From NCBI GenBank assembly GCA_018666135.1, contig JABJAN010000008.1, forward strand, positions 1-57,952: 57,952 nt of DNA, read 5' to 3'. How positions within the stretch are numbered: the stretch's first letter is position 1; each line of letters opens with the position of its first letter. Position numbers and translations under genes: made by a program. Shown here in pieces: positions 56,992 through 57,952 of this stretch. This DNA is from Alphaproteobacteria bacterium. Lineage in GTDB: Bacteria > Pseudomonadota > Alphaproteobacteria > Puniceispirillales > Puniceispirillaceae. The notes beneath the pieces are model-generated. The model made no database searches, had not been told where the DNA came from, and saw nothing but the letters and a program-made list of their open reading frames with translations.

Positions 56992-57952
56992 TTATTTTTT
57001 TAAGCTGGCAAGAATTGCAAATGGGGAATGAGGGTTAATTGCCTCCGATTTTTTGGGGTTTCTACCTGCTTTATTGATATTTTTGTTGCGCGTATCTTTC
57101 CCAGCTTTTGCAGATTTTGCAGCTTTTGCAGCTTTTGCAGAGTGAAGATTGTGACCATCTTCATTTTTATTTTTAGTTTGTCTGGGGTTTAGATGTGTCC
57201 CTGAAGGAGTTGTTTTTTGCTGTCTATAATTTTTGACATTTTTGCGGGGTTTTTTGATAAAAATAAGCGTCGCTGGCTTTTCAGGATCTTCTGCTGGCTC
57301 TTCTCTTATTTTTTGAAAGCCAAGTTCTTCTATCATCAATCCCATGGTTTGCCTGCTTACCCCAGCCAGAGACAACATCTCATCACTAATTCTGAATTCA
57401 CCAGCCCTAGCTGCCGTTCTTACAAGCGCTGCCACCCGCTCAACCATATCAACGCGCATTACCTTGTCACCAATGCGCCTATATCCGGACGCAAGCCAAT
57501 AATTATCAGATACATCTGCTACTAAATCAATAGATACCCTGCCTTCTGCAGGAGGCCCAGATGGTGGAAATTCTGAATGATATAAGGAATATAATAAAAC
57601 ACGTAATTCTATTGCAGCCGGTTTCAACAATTCAGGCATAAAAATAGTTTCAGTACCAATGCGTATTCCAGCTCTAGCCAAAAACGGCTTATCACTATCT
57701 AACATCTCTCGCAACTGGTCTGCAATCAACGCTCTGCTCATTACGCCTAAATTCTCATATAACTGAAACATGATTCCGCGGGCAAGACCACTCATCACGC
57801 TTTCGGTTTGAGGCGTTGCTTCTTGTGATGTTGCCGTTGCGCTGGATTTATTATCACCAATATCTTGCGTTGATGATAATTGTTTTGCGCGTGTATCTTG
57901 CTGTTCTGTATCTTTCTGTTCTGTATCTTTCTGTTCTGTTTGATTTTCTGAC
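56992..57952 (-). CDS. C-terminal part of an alphaproteobacterial DEAD/DEAH helicase, cut by window edge
   Basis: The frame is open from the right edge (57951) to the stop at 56992, about 319 residues; the start is outside. The visible part holds a disordered linker with a TEQKD repeat. A domain then follows with MFQLYENLGVMSRALIADQLREM and SGYRRIGDKVMRVDMVERVAALVRTAARAGEFRISDEMLSLAGVSRQTMGLMIEELGFQ, as at the C-terminus of Mgp-type helicases. The tail is lysine/alanine-rich (AKAAKAAKSAKAGK). An internal ATG (57798) could look like a separate start but is inside the domain's linker. It couples to the S4 gene. Confidence 0.8.
   Translation of the reverse strand, partial: SENQTEQKDTEQKDTEQQDTRAKQLSSTQDIGDNKSSATATSQEATPQTESVMSGLARGIMFQLYENLGVMSRALIADQLREMLDSDKPFLARAGIRIGTETIFMPELLKPAAIELRVLLYSLYHSEFPPSGPPAEGRVSIDLVADVSDNYWLASGYRRIGDKVMRVDMVERVAALVRTAARAGEFRISDEMLSLAGVSRQTMGLMIEELGFQKIREEPAEDPEKPATLIFIKKPRKNVKNYRQQKTTPSGTHLNPRQTKNKNEDGHNLHSAKAAKAAKSAKAGKDTRNKNINKAGRNPKKSEAINPHSPFAILASLKK
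57105..57140. repeat. Four 9-bp repeats in the helicase tail
   Basis: The units CTTTTGCAG, ATTTTGCAG, CTTTTGCAG and CTTTTGCAG are in frame and encode an alanine/lysine-rich AKA/AKS tract at the helicase C-terminus. Expansion or contraction by whole units would keep the frame. Confidence 0.85.
57892..57936. repeat. Three 15-bp repeats in the helicase linker
   Basis: The units TGTATCTTGCTGTTC, TGTATCTTTCTGTTC and TGTATCTTTCTGTTC encode three copies of a TEQ-K/Q-D pentapeptide on the minus strand. The array lies in a disordered linker. Confidence 0.85.

Overview
The window is about 58 kb of AT-rich chromosome from an alphaproteobacterium. Several blocks have alphaproteobacterial gene order: prfB-mrcA-amiC beside rne; M48 protease/DsbA/aroQ/aat/DUF2155/mlaD/NDUFA12; xseB-ispA-dxs-tlyA; and helicase/S4 protein/TerB/fdxA/carD. 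RpoH carries its own signature, the sarcosine oxidase has four subunits, and the imu operon has a GTTC-N7-GTTC LexA box, which is the alphaproteobacterial form. Low GC, tight packing and methylated-amine genes suggest a marine, SAR116-like lineage; this is inference and no marker gene settles it. There are no rRNA or tRNA genes, insertion sequences, prophage or CRISPR arrays.

Layout: (1) 1-5.4 kb: a window-truncated AsmA/YhdP-like protein, divergent bcp, a DUF455 ferritin-like gene broken by one in-frame TAA, and prfB. (2) 5.5-18.8 kb: cell wall genes (mrcA, amiC), rne with a structured leader, an aminotransferase, an M48 protease, a DsbA-like protein, aroQ, aat, DUF2155, mlaD and the complex I subunit NDUFA12. 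accB-accC, which often lie between aroQ and aat, are absent there. (3) 19-28.9 kb: the B12-dependent ribonucleotide reductase nrdJ behind two candidate NrdR boxes, ridA, a FemAB/GNAT-like gene, clpS-clpA and a SPOR-tailed D,D-carboxypeptidase. (4) 28.9-34.8 kb: the SOS mutagenesis operon imuA-imuB-dnaE2. (5) 35-45 kb: a methylated-glycine module with soxBDAG on the plus strand, facing a minus-strand operon of a dimethylglycine-dehydrogenase-like protein and an MttB-family methyltransferase. (6) 45-58 kb: pdxH, a glycine-zipper protein, fabI-aroC, then a long minus-strand run of isoprenoid, regulatory, ferredoxin and RNA-helicase genes.

How the parts fit: the 35-45 kb module could strip methyl groups stepwise from glycine betaine or a similar quaternary amine to glycine, passing one-carbon units to tetrahydrofolate. 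Its MttB-type enzyme and NrdJ both point to cobalamin use. ImuA/ImuB/DnaE2 form a LexA-controlled translesion polymerase, and ClpS/ClpA and Aat are parts of one N-degron route.

The most unusual features are the single-codon break in the DUF455 gene; eight short tandem repeats with different units (4 to 20 bp), most of them at gene ends; the missing accBC; and paired NrdR-like boxes exactly 31 bp apart. No clearly new multi-gene system was found. The best candidate for new biochemistry is the MttB/DMGDH pair facing soxBDAG.
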